Shown piece by piece: positions 47,515 through 58,298 of a stretch of DNA of 64,000 nt (its first letter is position 1; every line of letters begins with the position of its first letter). Under the pieces are notes generated by a model that was not told the origin of the DNA, searched no databases, and saw only the letters and a list, made by a program, of their open reading frames with translations. The translations under genes were made by a program, and so were the position numbers. Origin of the DNA: CAVZLD01 sp963776055 (lineage in GTDB: Bacteria; Planctomycetota; Planctomycetia; Pirellulales; Pirellulaceae); the NCBI GenBank assembly GCA_963776055.1, contig CAVZLD010000013.1, positions 124,001 through 188,000 of the forward strand, given 5' to 3'.

Positions 47515-50500
47515 ATGTCCGCTCGTTTTCGGCTGGCGCGGGTTTCCTGTTTTCTCGTGCTCGCTTGTTTCCCCCGCAGCGAAGCACGAGCCGACGTCTC
47601 GGGCTCTCCCCGATTCGCGGAGGAGATTCGACCGATCCTCTCCGATAAGTGCTTTCTGTGCCACGGACCAGACGCCACCGCCCGGCAAGCGGACCTGCGT
47701 TTAGACCGACCAGCCGATGCGCAGTACGTCTTGTCGCCGGATTCCCCCGAAGACAGTGAGTTCAGCCGTCGCATCCGCAGTTCGGATCCGGATGAGCAGA
47801 TGCCGCCGGCGGACTCGCATTTGCAGCTAAGTGATCACGAGAGGCAGCTTCTGCTGCACTGGGTCGATGCCGGATCGCCTTTTGAGGAACACTGGTCCTT
47901 TCGGCCGCTCGCACCGATCGCGTTGCCGTCCGTGCAAAGGAACGAGTGGCCGCGGAATGCGATCGATCTTTTTGTACTGTCTCGCTTGGAGCAACAGGGG
48001 CTCGCACCTTCCGCGGAAGCAAGCCGCGCACGACTGATCCGCCGGCTCGCCTTCGATCTTACCGGCCTTCCGCCAGCCACGCAGGAGATTGACTCCTTTC
48101 TTGCTGACGATTCACCCAACGCCTACGAAGTCCTGGTCGATCGACTACTGGATCAGCAGCAATACGGCGAACGAATGGCCGTCGATTGGCTCGACTTGGC
48201 ACGCTATTCGGACAGCTACGGATACCAGGTTGACCGCGATCGGTTTGTCTGGCCCTGGCGTGACTGGGTGGTGAAAGCCTTCAATCAAAACTTGCCTTAC
48301 GACAAGTTCCTGTTGTGGCAACTGGCCGGCGACCTGCTGCCAAATGCCACCGACGAACAAGTCTTGGCGACCACGTTCAATCGGCTTCATCCGCAGAAAG
48401 TGGAAGGGGGCAGCATCCCGGAGGAATTCCGAGTGGAGTACGTCGCCGACCGAACCCACACACTGGGAACGGCCTTCCTCGGATTAACGCTCGAATGTGC
48501 TCGGTGTCACGATCACAAGTTCGATCCGTTGACACAGCGAGAGTACTACCAGTTGTTCGCCTTTTTCAACAACATTGACGAGGCGGGGCTGTACTCCTTT
48601 TTCACTGATTCCGTGCCCACCCCCACCCTGCGGCTGGCCAAGGCAGCGCAACGGGCGCAAACCGAGAAACTTCAGCAGGAGGCGAAGGCCGCGTTGCTGC
48701 AACTGGAAGCCTGCGCATTCGAGAAAGCATCACGATTTTGCCGCCTGGTTGCAGCGGCGTTCGATTGATGACGCCGTTCCCGGGCCGATCGCTCACCTGT
48801 CATTCGAGGAACAACCCACGCCGCCCAATCAACAGGTTCCGGGGCGATTCGGCCAAGCGATCCAATTAACCGGCGACGACGGCGTCCCGTTGCAGGTTGG
48901 CAACTTTGGCCGTCACCAGGCTTTCTCCGTGACCCTGTGGATGCAGGTTCCCGATTTCAAGGATCGAGCCGTCGTTTTTCACCGGTCGCGGGCGTGGACT
49001 GACGCGGGTAGTCGAGGTTACGAGCTGCTGATCGAAGAAGGTCATCTCAGCGCCGCCCTGATTCACTTCTGGCCCGGAAACGCCATCCGCGTACGAACAC
49101 AGAGCGCCAGCTCCGACGGGAGAATGGCTGCATCTGGCATTCACGTATGACGGATCGAGTCGTGCCGAGGGATTGCGACTTTTCGTCAACGGAGTCGTTG
49201 CCGAGGTGGACATTGTTCGCGATCGGCTCACGAAGGAAATCACCGGCGGCGGCGGGGATCAGATTACGATCGGCGAGCGATTTCGTGATCGCGGTTTTTC
49301 CGGCGGCAAGGTGGATGATTTCCGCGTCTATGAACGGCAACTGACGGAGATTGAGATCGCTCAGTTGTTTGACCAACAGAGCCTGACACAAGCCCTAAAG
49401 ACGGCGGCCGACGATCTCTCGCCGCGACAACGCGAACAGTTGTTTGCCTACTATCTGGCAACGGTCGACACGGAGTACGAAAAAGAGACGCGACAGCTCG
49501 AAGAGAAACGCCGCGCGTACAACGCCGCAGTCGATGCGATTCCCGAGATCATGGTCATGCGCGAGTTACCAGGGCAGCGCGATACTCACTTGCTGCATCG
49601 GGGAGCCTATGATGCGCCGGGGGAAATCGTGAGTCGGGACACGCCGGCTGCTCTTCCCCCCTTTCCCAACGATCAGCCGCGCAACAGGCTGGGACTCGCT
49701 CGGTGGCTGATCGATCCCCGCCACCCGTTGACGGCGCGCGTCGCCGTGAATCGTGTCTGGCAGACCTGCTTTGGCCAGGGACTCGTGAGGACGCCGGAAG
49801 ACTTCGGAAGCCAAGGCCAGCCGCCGACCCATCCGCAGCTGCTCGACTGGTTGGCTCGTGATTTCGTCGAACACGGCTGGGATCTGAAACGCCTGATCAA
49901 ACAGATGGTCACATCGGCAACGTATCGGCAGAGTTCTCGCGGATCCGAGGAACTCCTTCGCCTGGATCCGGAGAACGAACTCTGGGGGCGTGCTTCCCGC
50001 TTCCGATTGCCGGCGGAAATGATCCGAGACAACGCGTTGGCTGTCAGCGGACTGCTGGTCAGCGATATCGGAGGGCGGCCGGCTCGCCCCTACGAATTGG
50101 CGGTGTCGTTCAGTCCGATGAAGCCGGACGAGGGCCCGGGACTGTACCGCCGAAGTCTCTACACCTTTTGGAAACGCAACGCGCCGGCCCCTGTGATGAT
50201 CGCACTCGACGCTGCCAAGCGAGATGTCTGCGTCGCGCGACGTGAGCGAACTTCCTCCCCTGCGCAGGCACTCGTCTTGTGGAATGACCCGCAGTTCGTC
50301 GAAGCGGCGCGAGTCCTAAGTCAAAGGCTTTGGAAAACCCACTTGGGGAATCCGAAACCATGCATCGATGAGATGTTCCTCGCGCTGATCGGCCGTCGTC
50401 CACGTGCGGAAGAACAGGACGTGCTCGTTCGGTTGTGGAATCTTCAACAAATGCACTTCCAAGACCATCCCCAGGAGGCACAGGCCCTGCTGCGAATCGG

Positions 50501-50603
50501 GCAATCGCCGGCCGACACGACGATTCCCGCCGCACAGCTCGCCGCCGCAACAACGATCGCCAGCACCCTGATGAGCTTTGACGAGTGTATCATGAGACGC
50601 TAG
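47515..50603 (+). CDS. PSCyt1-DUF1549-LamG-DUF1553 (PSD1) cytochrome-like surface protein, two frameshifts
   Basis: Planctomycete-specific giant protein, about 1,030 residues. Sec signal (RVSCFLVLACF). PSCyt1 domain with haem motif CFLCHG (Cys46, Cys49, His50), then the MPP motif EQMPPADSHLQL. DUF1549 (about 140-345) ends with a second CxxCH, ECARCHDHKFDP (Cys328-His332). A LamG/concanavalin-like domain (about 420-590: LSFEEQP, FSVTLWMQVPDF, FVNGVVAEV) is inserted. DUF1553 (about 640-1,000): NRLGLARWLIDPRHPLTARV and MVTSATYRQSS. Frame changes near 48730 and 49110. Both CxxCH sites suggest c-type haem. Almost always followed by a DUF1501 gene, as here. Role proposed in glycan capture or oxidation. 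Confidence 0.93.
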
Positions 50604-50646
50604 AGTCCTCGTTCCATTCGTCTTCCCCCTTCACTGGAACATCCTG

Positions 50647-52087
50647 ATGGCCCCTCATGCTTGTGGCACATACGAGCCAATCCACGGAATGACGCGGCGG
50701 CGGTTCCTGCACGAGTTTGGCCTGGGCCTGGGCGCGATGGCCTTTGCCGACCTGTCGCGAGGGGAGCCGGTTTCCTCGAGGCCGCAAACGGCAGCCCCAT
50801 TTCGCCCCGAAGGCAAAACGCGTCATCTTTCTGTTTCAAGCAGGAGGTCCATCGCAACTGGATCTGTTTGACTTCAAACCACTGATCCAAAAGATGCATG
50901 GGCAACAGCTGCCAGACGCAATCCGGCAGGGGCAGCGGTTGACCGGCATGTCCGCCAATCAGTCGAGTATTCCGCTCGCGGGCTCGCCTTTCCGCTTCGC
51001 ACAGCACGGACACACCGGAACGTGGATCAGTGAGCTGATGCCCCACACGGCACGCATCGTCGACGACCTGTGCTGGATTCGGTCGATGCACACCGAGGCG
51101 ATCAATCATGGCCCGGCCGTTACGTTCGTGCAGACCGGGTCCCAGCTCCCAGGACGGCCCAGCATGGGATCCTGGTTGAGCTATGGGCTGGGCAGCGAAA
51201 ACGACAATCTTCCCGCGTTTGTCGTGATGTTAACGAAAAACAAGGGTGGTCAACCATTGGCCGAACGACTGTGGGGCAGCGGCTTCCTGCCTTCCGAATA
51301 CCAGGGGGTCCGCTTCCGTTCCGGCAAAGACCCGGTGTTGTATCTGAACAATCCTGACGGAATCCATGCCGGCAGCCGTCGACGGATGTTGGATGCCGTG
51401 CAACAGCTCCACCGGTTGCAGCAGTCCCAAGCACCCGACGCAGAAATCGATACGCGAATTGCCCAATACGAACTAGCGTTTCGCATGCAGACGTCGATTC
51501 CGGAGGCGACCGACCTGTCCCAGGAGCCGGAGTACGTCTTTCGTGAATACGGCGAAGATGCGCGCCAACCCGGTACGTACGCGGCAAACTGCCTGTTGGC
51601 GCGGCGTCTGGCCGAGCGCGGTGTCCGTTTCATTCAGCTCTATCACCAAGGATGGGACCAGCACGGCGGCCTACCGGCAGGGATTCGGACCCAGTGCCGA
51701 GAAACAGATCAAGCGACGGCTGCATTAATCCGTGATCTCAAACAATGCGGCCTCCTGAACGATACACTCGTTGTCTGGGGCGGAGAATTCGGCCGCACCA
51801 ACTATAGCCAGGGAAAGCTCACTCCGGACGGCTTCGGCCGTGACCATCATCCGCGCTGTTTCACGGTCTGGATGACCGGTGGCGGAGCACGTGCCGGGGT
51901 AACCTACGGCCGGACGGATGACTTCGGCTACAACGTAGTGGAAGACCCAGTGCATGTTCATGATCTGCAAGCGACCATTCTGCACCTGCTGGGAATTGAT
52001 CACGAGCAGTTGACCTTCCGATACCAGGGACGCCGCTTCCGCCTGACCGATGTGAAGGGTCAAATCATAGAACCCATCCTCGCATGA
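50647..52087 (+). CDS. DUF1501 family protein with Tat signal, one frameshift
   Basis: Alkaline phosphatase-like fold, partner of the PSCyt1 protein. The N-terminus MAPHACGTYEPIHGMTRRRF is the standard DUF1501 start with twin Arg. The frame changes near 50805, between AAPFRP and PKAKRVIFLFQAGGPSQLD. Key regions are GGPSQLDLFDFKP, SMGSWLSYGLGS, GVRFIQLYHQGWDQHGG, LVVWGGEFGRTNYSQG and GRDHHPRCFTVWMTGGG, which provide Asp and His metal-type ligands. It starts 44 bases after the PSCyt1 stop and precedes the DUF1080 gene. The activity is not established; a phosphatase- or sulfatase-like reaction on exported glycans is inferred from the fold. Confidence 0.93.
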
Positions 52088-52165
52088 TCGGCTTGGCGGC
52101 TGTTAGTTTGTTTGGGAAAAGAGAATTCATCCACCGTTCGTCATCGATCCATTAAGGAACCATTC

Positions 52166-52765
52166 ATGTTTCGCCGCAGTCACTCTCTCGCAATCATCGT
52201 CTCCGGCATCGTCTCCGGCATCGTTCTTGGCAGCACCCTCTCGGTGCAAGCAGCCGAACCGGTCAAACTGTTCGACGGAAAAACGCTGAACGGCTGGAAG
52301 GTGATCGGATGCGAGGCCATCGTGCAGGACGGGGCCATTCTGCTGAAAGCCGGAAACGGCTTGGTCGAAGCAGAAAAACGTTACCAGGATTTTGTGCTGG
52401 AGTACGAGTGGAAAGCATTGAACTCCGAGATGTGGGATTCGGGCGTCTATTTCCGGTACGAGACCGTGCCTGATCGCCAGCCGTGGCCGGCGCGCTATCA
52501 GGTGAACCTGCGAAAAGGCATGGAAGGTGACCTGGCCGGTGCTCCCGCTGGCAAGAACACCGTCAAAACAAAACCCGGTGAATGGAACAAGTTCGTGTTG
52601 ACGGTCGAGGGCGGCAAAGCATCCCTCCAGGTCAACGGCCAACCGGCCTGGTCCGTCGACGGGATCGAAATCAACAAGGGACGCCTGGCGCTTCAGGCGG
52701 AAGTTCCTGGCGGTGGACAGTTCCTGTTCCGCGAGATCCGCATCCAGGAGTTGGACGGAAGATAG
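52166..52765 (+). CDS. DUF1080 (3-keto-disaccharide hydrolase-like) secreted protein
   Basis: Intact, 199 residues. Start ATG 52166 after aaggaa. Signal peptide contains three near-exact 12-base repeats encoding IVSGIVSGIVLG. Concanavalin-like domain: VKLFDGKTLNGWKVIGCEA, DFVLEYEWKALNSEMWDSGV, YQVNLRKGMEGDLAG and GEWNKFVLTVEGGKASLQVN, ending FLFREIRIQEL. Family members in this phylum hydrolyse 3-keto-glycosides produced by Gfo/Idh-type oxidases; together with the upstream oxidoreductase this suggests oxidation of sugar followed by hydrolysis. The hydrolysis role here is inferred. Confidence 0.9.
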   Translation: MFRRSHSLAIIVSGIVSGIVLGSTLSVQAAEPVKLFDGKTLNGWKVIGCEAIVQDGAILLKAGNGLVEAEKRYQDFVLEYEWKALNSEMWDSGVYFRYETVPDRQPWPARYQVNLRKGMEGDLAGAPAGKNTVKTKPGEWNKFVLTVEGGKASLQVNGQPAWSVDGIEINKGRLALQAEVPGGGQFLFREIRIQELDGR

Positions 52766-52868
52766 CAAGCGGAGGTTCGCTGCGTTCCGGGATGTGCCAC
52801 TCTCGGCGATCACTGCCGAAGGGCCATCCCTGAACCGCGTCTCCCGATGGCGGGCCGCGGGTGCTACT

Positions 52869-52890
52869 ATGTCGGTGCGACACGCACTAG
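52869..52890 (-). repeat. Repeat family 1, short copy at the polA stop codon
   Basis: The minus strand reads CTAGTGCGTGTCGCAC (52890 to 52875), identical over 16 bases to 58295-58310, and then x-GACAT in both. The TAG within it is the stop codon of polA, exactly as the other copy provides the stop of the MBL-fold gene. GTGCG-tgt-CGCAC can form a small hairpin directly after the stop. Confidence 0.75.
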
Positions 52891-55676
52891 TGCGCCTCAA
52901 GCCAATTCTGCCCGACGCCCATTTCGACGACCAGGGGCACACTCATCGGCAGCGCGCTCTTCATCGCTTCCTCGATGACCGGCATGACGCGATCCCGCTC
53001 CGACCGCAGCATATCGAACACGATCTCGTCATGCACGGTCAGCAGCATACGCGTTTGAAACTCGCCCGCCTGAAGTTGCTGGTAGACCTGAATCATCGCG
53101 AGTTTGAGCAAATCGGCGGCCGTACCTTGGATGGGTGAATTCATCGCCAATCGTTCGGCAGCACTCCGCAGCGAATGGTTCTGTGAGCAAATGTCTCGCA
53201 GATAACGACGGCGCCCTGACAGGGTCTGCACGTAGCCATGCTCGCGAGCAAACTGAATGGTCCGGTCGATGTAGGCCTGTACTCCTGGATATTTTTCAAA
53301 GTAGTTCGCGATTAATTCACCGGCCTCTTTCCGCGGAATATTCAGCCGTTGCTGCAAGCCGAAGGCCGAGATGCCGTAGATAATTCCAAAGTTGACCGTC
53401 TTGGCCTTATCGCGCATCTCGCGTGTCACCTCCTCCAGGTCCACTTTGTACACTTTGGAAGCGGTAACCGTATGGATATCGATCCCTTCCCGGAATGCCT
53501 CCTGCATCGCTTCGTCACCGCTGAGTTCCGCCATGATTCGCAACTCCACTTGGGAATAGTCGGCAGACAACAAGTCATAGTCGTCGTTTCGGGGTACGAA
53601 GGCGGCCCGAATTTCGCGGCCACGCTGTTTGCGAATGGGAATGGTTTGCAGATTCGGGTGATTGGATTGCATCCGGCCGGTTGCCGTCCAGGACTGGCTG
53701 TAGGTCGTATGGACGCGTCCCGTGTCTGGCTGGACGGTCTGAGGCAGCTGGTCCACGTAAACGGACTTCAATTTGACGGCATTCCGGTACTCCAGCACGT
53801 CGCGGACGATCTCGTGGCGCGGCGCCAACCGCAGCAACTCCGCCTCTCGAGTGGAATACTGCCCGGTGGCGGTCTTCTTCGGTTTGGCATCCAGGGCCAA
53901 TTCATCAAACAGCACTTCGCCCAATTGCTTGGGCGAATCGATGTTGAACTCACGCCCGCTGGCGGCAAAAATTCGTGCTCGCAAGTCAGCGATCTCTTCA
54001 GCCAGATGATTCGAAAACGCGTGCAGCGCCTCCGCATCCAGGCGAATTCCTTCATGCTCCATGTCAACCAACACCGGAATCAACGGAAACTCCACCGCGT
54101 AACAAACGCGTTCCATTCCCTGTTGTTCGATCTCCTCGCGCAGAATCCGACTGAGCTGCATCGTGATGTCCGCATCCTCGCAGGCATACTCGACAACCTG
54201 TTCGATCGGAACATCACGCATGTTCTTTTGGTCTTCGCCGCGCGGGCCGATCAGGTCGCTGATCGGAATCGGTCGGTATCCGAGGTACAGATGCGCCAGA
54301 AAATCCAGCCCGTGCTTTAACTCGGGTTCCTTCAACGCGTGAGCCAACATCGTATCCATCAACTTGCCACGCAGTTCAAATCCCTGCCATTTCAGGAGGG
54401 TCAGGTCATACTTGAGATTGTGCCCCACCTTTTCCGTCAACTCGTTTTCGAACAGCGGCCGAAATTCTTCGAGCACACCGGTAGCCGCCTTACGCTCCGA
54501 CGGCAATTCGACGTACCATGCCGTATGCGGCTCCACGCAAAACGCCAATCCCAGCGGCACAGCCCGTCGCGGATCCAGGCTGGTGGATTCGAGATCCAGG
54601 CAGAAGGAAGGTTGCCGAGAAAGGAATTCGATCAGTTTGGACCGTTCCTGTTTTGTCCGCACGAGTCGGTAGTCATGCGGCACGTCGTTGATGGATTTTT
54701 CCGAGACTTCCTCCGCAAACAGCGTCTGCTGCGTCCCAGCAGCTTCGCCAGAAGGCGGCGACGGCTTTGCGGTGAACGCGGGGCCAAACAGTCGTTGACC
54801 TAACGTCTCGAACTCCAGTTCCCGGAACAGCGACTGCAGGGCGCCCGGATCCGGTGTCTGACGACGAAACGCATCCAGGTCCCTTTCCAGTGGAACATCG
54901 GTCAGAATCGTGGCGAGCATCTTGGACAACCGGGCCTGCTCGGCATGGCTTTCGAGCAACTGTTTCTGGCGGCCCTTGAGTTCCGCCGTATGGTCGAGCA
55001 AGTTCTCCACACTGTCGAACTGTTTCAACAACTTCTGCGCGGTCTTTTCGCCCACTCCCGGTACCCCTGGAATGTTGTCGGAACTGTCTCCCATCAGTCC
55101 CAGCATGTCGATCACTTGTGAGACGCGCGCTACTTGCCATCGCTTCAGAACTTCGGGAACTCCCAGAATCTCGGACGTATCTCCGCGTCTTCCGGGCTTC
55201 CAAATTCGTGTTTGGTCGGTCACCAATTGATGAAAATCCTTGTCGGGGGTTACCAGGAACGTCTGAAACGCTTTCGACTCGGCGCGTCGCGCCACCGTTC
55301 CCAGCACGTCATCTGCCTCGTAGCCGGGCATTCGCAGCGTGGCGATCCGGAAAGCGTCGAGCAGCCGAAACACAAACGGCAACTGGGCGGCCAATTCTTC
55401 CGGCATCTTTTCGCGCTGTGCTTTGTATTCTGCGAATGCCTCATGGCGGTGCGTCGGCTCGGGCGTGTCAAACGCGGCCGCAATGTGGCTGGGTTCCTCG
55501 CGGGTCAAGATATCCAACAGCGTGTTACAGAACCCGAACACGGCGGACGTGCAGAGACCGTTCGAGGCATGTCGCGGACTGCGGATCAGTGCAAAATGGG
55601 CACGGTAGATTAACGCCATTCCGTCCAATAAGAATAGCTTGGGAGGACCTTCGCTGGGGACCGAACCGTGGGACAT
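52887..55676 (-). CDS. polA: DNA polymerase I
   Basis: Intact, 929 residues, three domains. Residues about 10-290: 5'-3' exonuclease (GYEADDVLGTVARRAE, GDSSDNIPGVPGVGEKTAQK). About 320-540: 3'-5' exonuclease with catalytic residues kept: CLDLESTSL, VGHNLKYDLTLL and YACEDADIT, so proofreading is likely active. C-terminal polymerase: motif A ADYSQVELRIMAELSGD, motif B RDKAKTVNFGIIYGI, motif C LLTVHDEIVF. Works in Okazaki-fragment processing and repair. ATG 55676 is used; 55688 would add four residues. Divergent from the SMP-30 gene. The gene's stop codon lies within a dispersed repeat. Confidence 0.97.
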   Translation of the reverse strand: MSHGSVPSEGPPKLFLLDGMALIYRAHFALIRSPRHASNGLCTSAVFGFCNTLLDILTREEPSHIAAAFDTPEPTHRHEAFAEYKAQREKMPEELAAQLPFVFRLLDAFRIATLRMPGYEADDVLGTVARRAESKAFQTFLVTPDKDFHQLVTDQTRIWKPGRRGDTSEILGVPEVLKRWQVARVSQVIDMLGLMGDSSDNIPGVPGVGEKTAQKLLKQFDSVENLLDHTAELKGRQKQLLESHAEQARLSKMLATILTDVPLERDLDAFRRQTPDPGALQSLFRELEFETLGQRLFGPAFTAKPSPPSGEAAGTQQTLFAEEVSEKSINDVPHDYRLVRTKQERSKLIEFLSRQPSFCLDLESTSLDPRRAVPLGLAFCVEPHTAWYVELPSERKAATGVLEEFRPLFENELTEKVGHNLKYDLTLLKWQGFELRGKLMDTMLAHALKEPELKHGLDFLAHLYLGYRPIPISDLIGPRGEDQKNMRDVPIEQVVEYACEDADITMQLSRILREEIEQQGMERVCYAVEFPLIPVLVDMEHEGIRLDAEALHAFSNHLAEEIADLRARIFAASGREFNIDSPKQLGEVLFDELALDAKPKKTATGQYSTREAELLRLAPRHEIVRDVLEYRNAVKLKSVYVDQLPQTVQPDTGRVHTTYSQSWTATGRMQSNHPNLQTIPIRKQRGREIRAAFVPRNDDYDLLSADYSQVELRIMAELSGDEAMQEAFREGIDIHTVTASKVYKVDLEEVTREMRDKAKTVNFGIIYGISAFGLQQRLNIPRKEAGELIANYFEKYPGVQAYIDRTIQFAREHGYVQTLSGRRRYLRDICSQNHSLRSAAERLAMNSPIQGTAADLLKLAMIQVYQQLQAGEFQTRMLLTVHDEIVFDMLRSERDRVMPVIEEAMKSALPMSVPLVVEMGVGQNWLEAH

Positions 55677-55832
55677 CTGTGGCACCATCGACGACCAACC
55701 TTCCCGCTGGGAGTAACTTCGCGCGCCGTTTTATTGTTCGTCGGAAGACTCCATCAGGACTCTCCGCCGAACACGATACTTCGGTATGATACACGGAACC
55801 GCGTTTCCACGAGACATCATGGAGAAGTGATC

Positions 55833-56942
55833 ATGACCATGCCAACGTCTGCCCACCGTCAGCATCCAGTTATGCAAAGTCCTTCCGCCAAGCAAGTGAT
55901 TCACCGACGCGAATGGCTGACGGCGACCGCGGCCACGATCCTGGCTTCTCGCCGTGTCTGGGGACGCGATTATGGCTCACAGGCGACGCCGATCCGTTAT
56001 CCGGATCCCGACATCGTCGTACTCGATCCACGTTTCGCGCGTTACAAGCTCGGCAACACACCGATCCAGCGAATCCACTTCGGCAACCTGTGGGCCGAGG
56101 GGCCGGCGTGGAACGCAGTCGGGCGGTACCTGCTATGGAGCGACATTCCGCAGGATGTACAACGTCGCTGGCTCGACGAAGATGGGCACACGAGCGTTTT
56201 TCGGCAGCCGGCCGGCAACAGCAACGGCAATACATTTGACCTTCAGGGACGGCAGATTTCTTGCGAGCATGGCCATCGGCGTGTCGTGCGGTACGAGCAC
56301 GACGGCAGCGTAACCGTGCTCGCAGAACGCTGGCAGGGAAAACCGCTCAACGCACCGAACGATGTCGTTGTGCATCCCGGGGATGGCGCTATCTGGTTCA
56401 CTGATCCGGGATACGGCAGCATGATGGACTACGAAGGCAAGAAAGGACCGCTCCATTTGAAGGAAGCGGTGTACCGAATCGACGCGCAATCCGGAAAAAT
56501 GGAGATCGTGACCGACGAACTCTTCAAGCCGAATGGCCTCTGCTTCTCCCCGGATTACAAGCTGTTGTACGTCGCCGATACCGGCTCCAACGCAGAAGGG
56601 CATTCCCCAAGACACATCAAAGTCTGGGATCTCGTCGACCGACGACAACTCCGAAACGGGCGCGAATTCGCCTCGATGAAGCTCGATGACATGACCGGTT
56701 TGGCGGATGGCATTCGAGCCGATGTCGACGGAAACATCTGGGCCAGTGCCGGTTGGGGGGGCGAAGGATACGACGGCGTACACATCTTTGCTCCGGACGG
56801 CGTTCGCATTGGTCAGATCCTGTTGCCGGAAATCTGCAGCAATGTCTGTTTCGGAGGCCGCAAGCGGAACCGCTTGTTCATGACGGCAAGCCAGTCGGTC
56901 TACGCGGTCTATGTCGAGACGCGCGGGGCACACATCGCCTGA
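55833..56942 (+). CDS. SMP-30/gluconolactonase family protein
   Basis: Intact, 369 residues. ATG 55833 after ggagaag. The N-terminus has a degenerate signal (IHRREWLTATAATILASRRVWG) with Arg-Arg that suggests Tat export. Six-bladed propeller motifs: GNLWAEGPAWNAVGRYLLWSD (metal-binding Glu), NAPNDVVVHPGDGAIWFTDP (Asn and Asp), KPNGLCFSPDYKLLYVADT (Asn) and DGIRADVDGNIWAS (Asp), the usual Ca2+/Zn2+ ligands. It would open a sugar lactone, the likely product of the Gfo/Idh oxidoreductases in this region. Divergent from polA with a spacer of about 155 bases. Confidence 0.92.
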   Translation: MTMPTSAHRQHPVMQSPSAKQVIHRREWLTATAATILASRRVWGRDYGSQATPIRYPDPDIVVLDPRFARYKLGNTPIQRIHFGNLWAEGPAWNAVGRYLLWSDIPQDVQRRWLDEDGHTSVFRQPAGNSNGNTFDLQGRQISCEHGHRRVVRYEHDGSVTVLAERWQGKPLNAPNDVVVHPGDGAIWFTDPGYGSMMDYEGKKGPLHLKEAVYRIDAQSGKMEIVTDELFKPNGLCFSPDYKLLYVADTGSNAEGHSPRHIKVWDLVDRRQLRNGREFASMKLDDMTGLADGIRADVDGNIWASAGWGGEGYDGVHIFAPDGVRIGQILLPEICSNVCFGGRKRNRLFMTASQSVYAVYVETRGAHIA

Positions 56943-57236
56943 GGGTGGCCTCGCCTCCCCGTCGCAACCTTCCGGGGGCCAACCACAGGCCTTCCAACGG
57001 CGGGGACCACGCAACGGGCAAGGGCCGGAAAGACAGCAAGTCTCGGATGCAGAGCATCTCACGCGAATCGCCGGACACGCCAAGCAGCTCGTTATTCTCC
57101 AATCTGGCGTAAACCGCTCGCGGATTCACCCAACCGTAGTTCGTTCGCCACCGGTCTGGCCGGGACGTGCCCGGACTGCCAGAATACACCCACCAGTTTG
57201 GTGCGAGTGAACAGAAACTTTGGGTTCCAGCACACC

Positions 57237-58298
57237 ATGACGCAAGAACCGGCATTCCGCCTTCGATATTGGGGCGTCCGAGGGACATTCTCCCGCTGCC
57301 TCCCCCCCGCCAATGTCACGGAAAAGATCTTGGTCGCGTTGCGACTCGTGCGAGATCACGATCGGCTGCAGGCATCTCTTCGCGAATGCTCGAGTGACCT
57401 TCTTCTGCGCAAGTGGATGGACGAGCACCTGCCGGATCATGTGCGGTCGACTTACGGTGGCAACACCAGTTGCGTGGAAATCCGCACCGCCGAATCGCTG
57501 TTTATCGTCGATGCGGGCAGCGGCCTTCGAGAGCTTGGCTCGGCATTGAATCGTCAATGGAATGCGCCCGATTATGTGGGCCCTCGGCGTGGTCATGTGC
57601 TGATCACACATGCCCACCTTGACCACACCGTCGCTACCCCTTTTAACGACGCGTTTTACGAACCGGCGAATGACTTCCGTATCTGGGCACCACAATCCGT
57701 GCTCGATAGCCTGACCGCTCTGCTGGGTCCCAAATCGCGCATGCGAAGCGTGTACTTCCCGATTCACTTCGATCTAATGCGAGGGATCAAAGAAATGCGG
57801 GCGATCGAGGCGGGTAAGGAGATCGAGATTGAGGGAACCCGAATCCATACGTACGAGCTGAACCATCCGGGGGGCTGTGTCGCTTACCGATTTGAACGCA
57901 GCGGCCGGCGGATCGTGTTTGCGTCCGACCATGAACACACTGAGATTCCGGATCGGGGCTTGGCGGAATTCGCGCGGGATGCTGACCTGTTGTACATGGA
58001 TGCGCAGTACCGCCAGTCCGAATACGAGGGGCACCAGCCACTGTCCCCCGAAGAGGCAGCGCATTCCCGAGTGGGATGGGGACACAGCACGATCGAAGCC
58101 GCAATTGCAACGGCGCTGGCCGCAGATGTACGCATCCTTCATCTAGGTCATCACGATCCGAAACGGACCGACCAAGAGCTGGAAGAGCTCGGGCAAGATG
58201 CGCGGGATGAGCTGGAACGTCAGCGGCAACGGGCGAACAAACCACCGGGTGCGTGCCGCGTGCAGATCGCTCGCGAAAACCTCGGGCTGGAGCTCTAG
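57237..58298 (+). CDS. MBL-fold metal-dependent hydrolase (PhnP-like phosphodiesterase group)
   Basis: Intact, 353 residues. Begins MTQEPAFRLRYWGVRGTFSR, the RGS/YWGVRG entry motif of the PhnP/RNase Z-like group, then TYGGNTSCVEI and FIVDAGSGLRELG. Metal-binding motif ITHAHLDHT. Further ligands: HPGGCVAYRF, VFASDHEHT, DADLLYMDAQY and VGWGHSTIEAAI. Family members cleave cyclic nucleotides or phosphodiesters; the exact substrate is unknown. Between RGTF and TYGG there is an extra helical region of about 55 residues not usual in the family. The TAG stop is the first part of the repeat family 1 copy B. Confidence 0.88.
   Translation: MTQEPAFRLRYWGVRGTFSRCLPPANVTEKILVALRLVRDHDRLQASLRECSSDLLLRKWMDEHLPDHVRSTYGGNTSCVEIRTAESLFIVDAGSGLRELGSALNRQWNAPDYVGPRRGHVLITHAHLDHTVATPFNDAFYEPANDFRIWAPQSVLDSLTALLGPKSRMRSVYFPIHFDLMRGIKEMRAIEAGKEIEIEGTRIHTYELNHPGGCVAYRFERSGRRIVFASDHEHTEIPDRGLAEFARDADLLYMDAQYRQSEYEGHQPLSPEEAAHSRVGWGHSTIEAAIATALAADVRILHLGHHDPKRTDQELEELGQDARDELERQRQRANKPPGACRVQIARENLGLEL

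Noticed and set aside
1..52087. Programmed ribosomal frameshifting as a general explanation of the broken genes
   Set aside because: Sites lack a common slippery heptamer and downstream structure, occur in many unrelated genes, and include genes never known to use recoding.
57198..57237. GTG start 13 codons upstream of the MBL-fold gene
   Set aside because: The family N-terminus (RLRYWGVRG) begins directly after the ATG at 57237.
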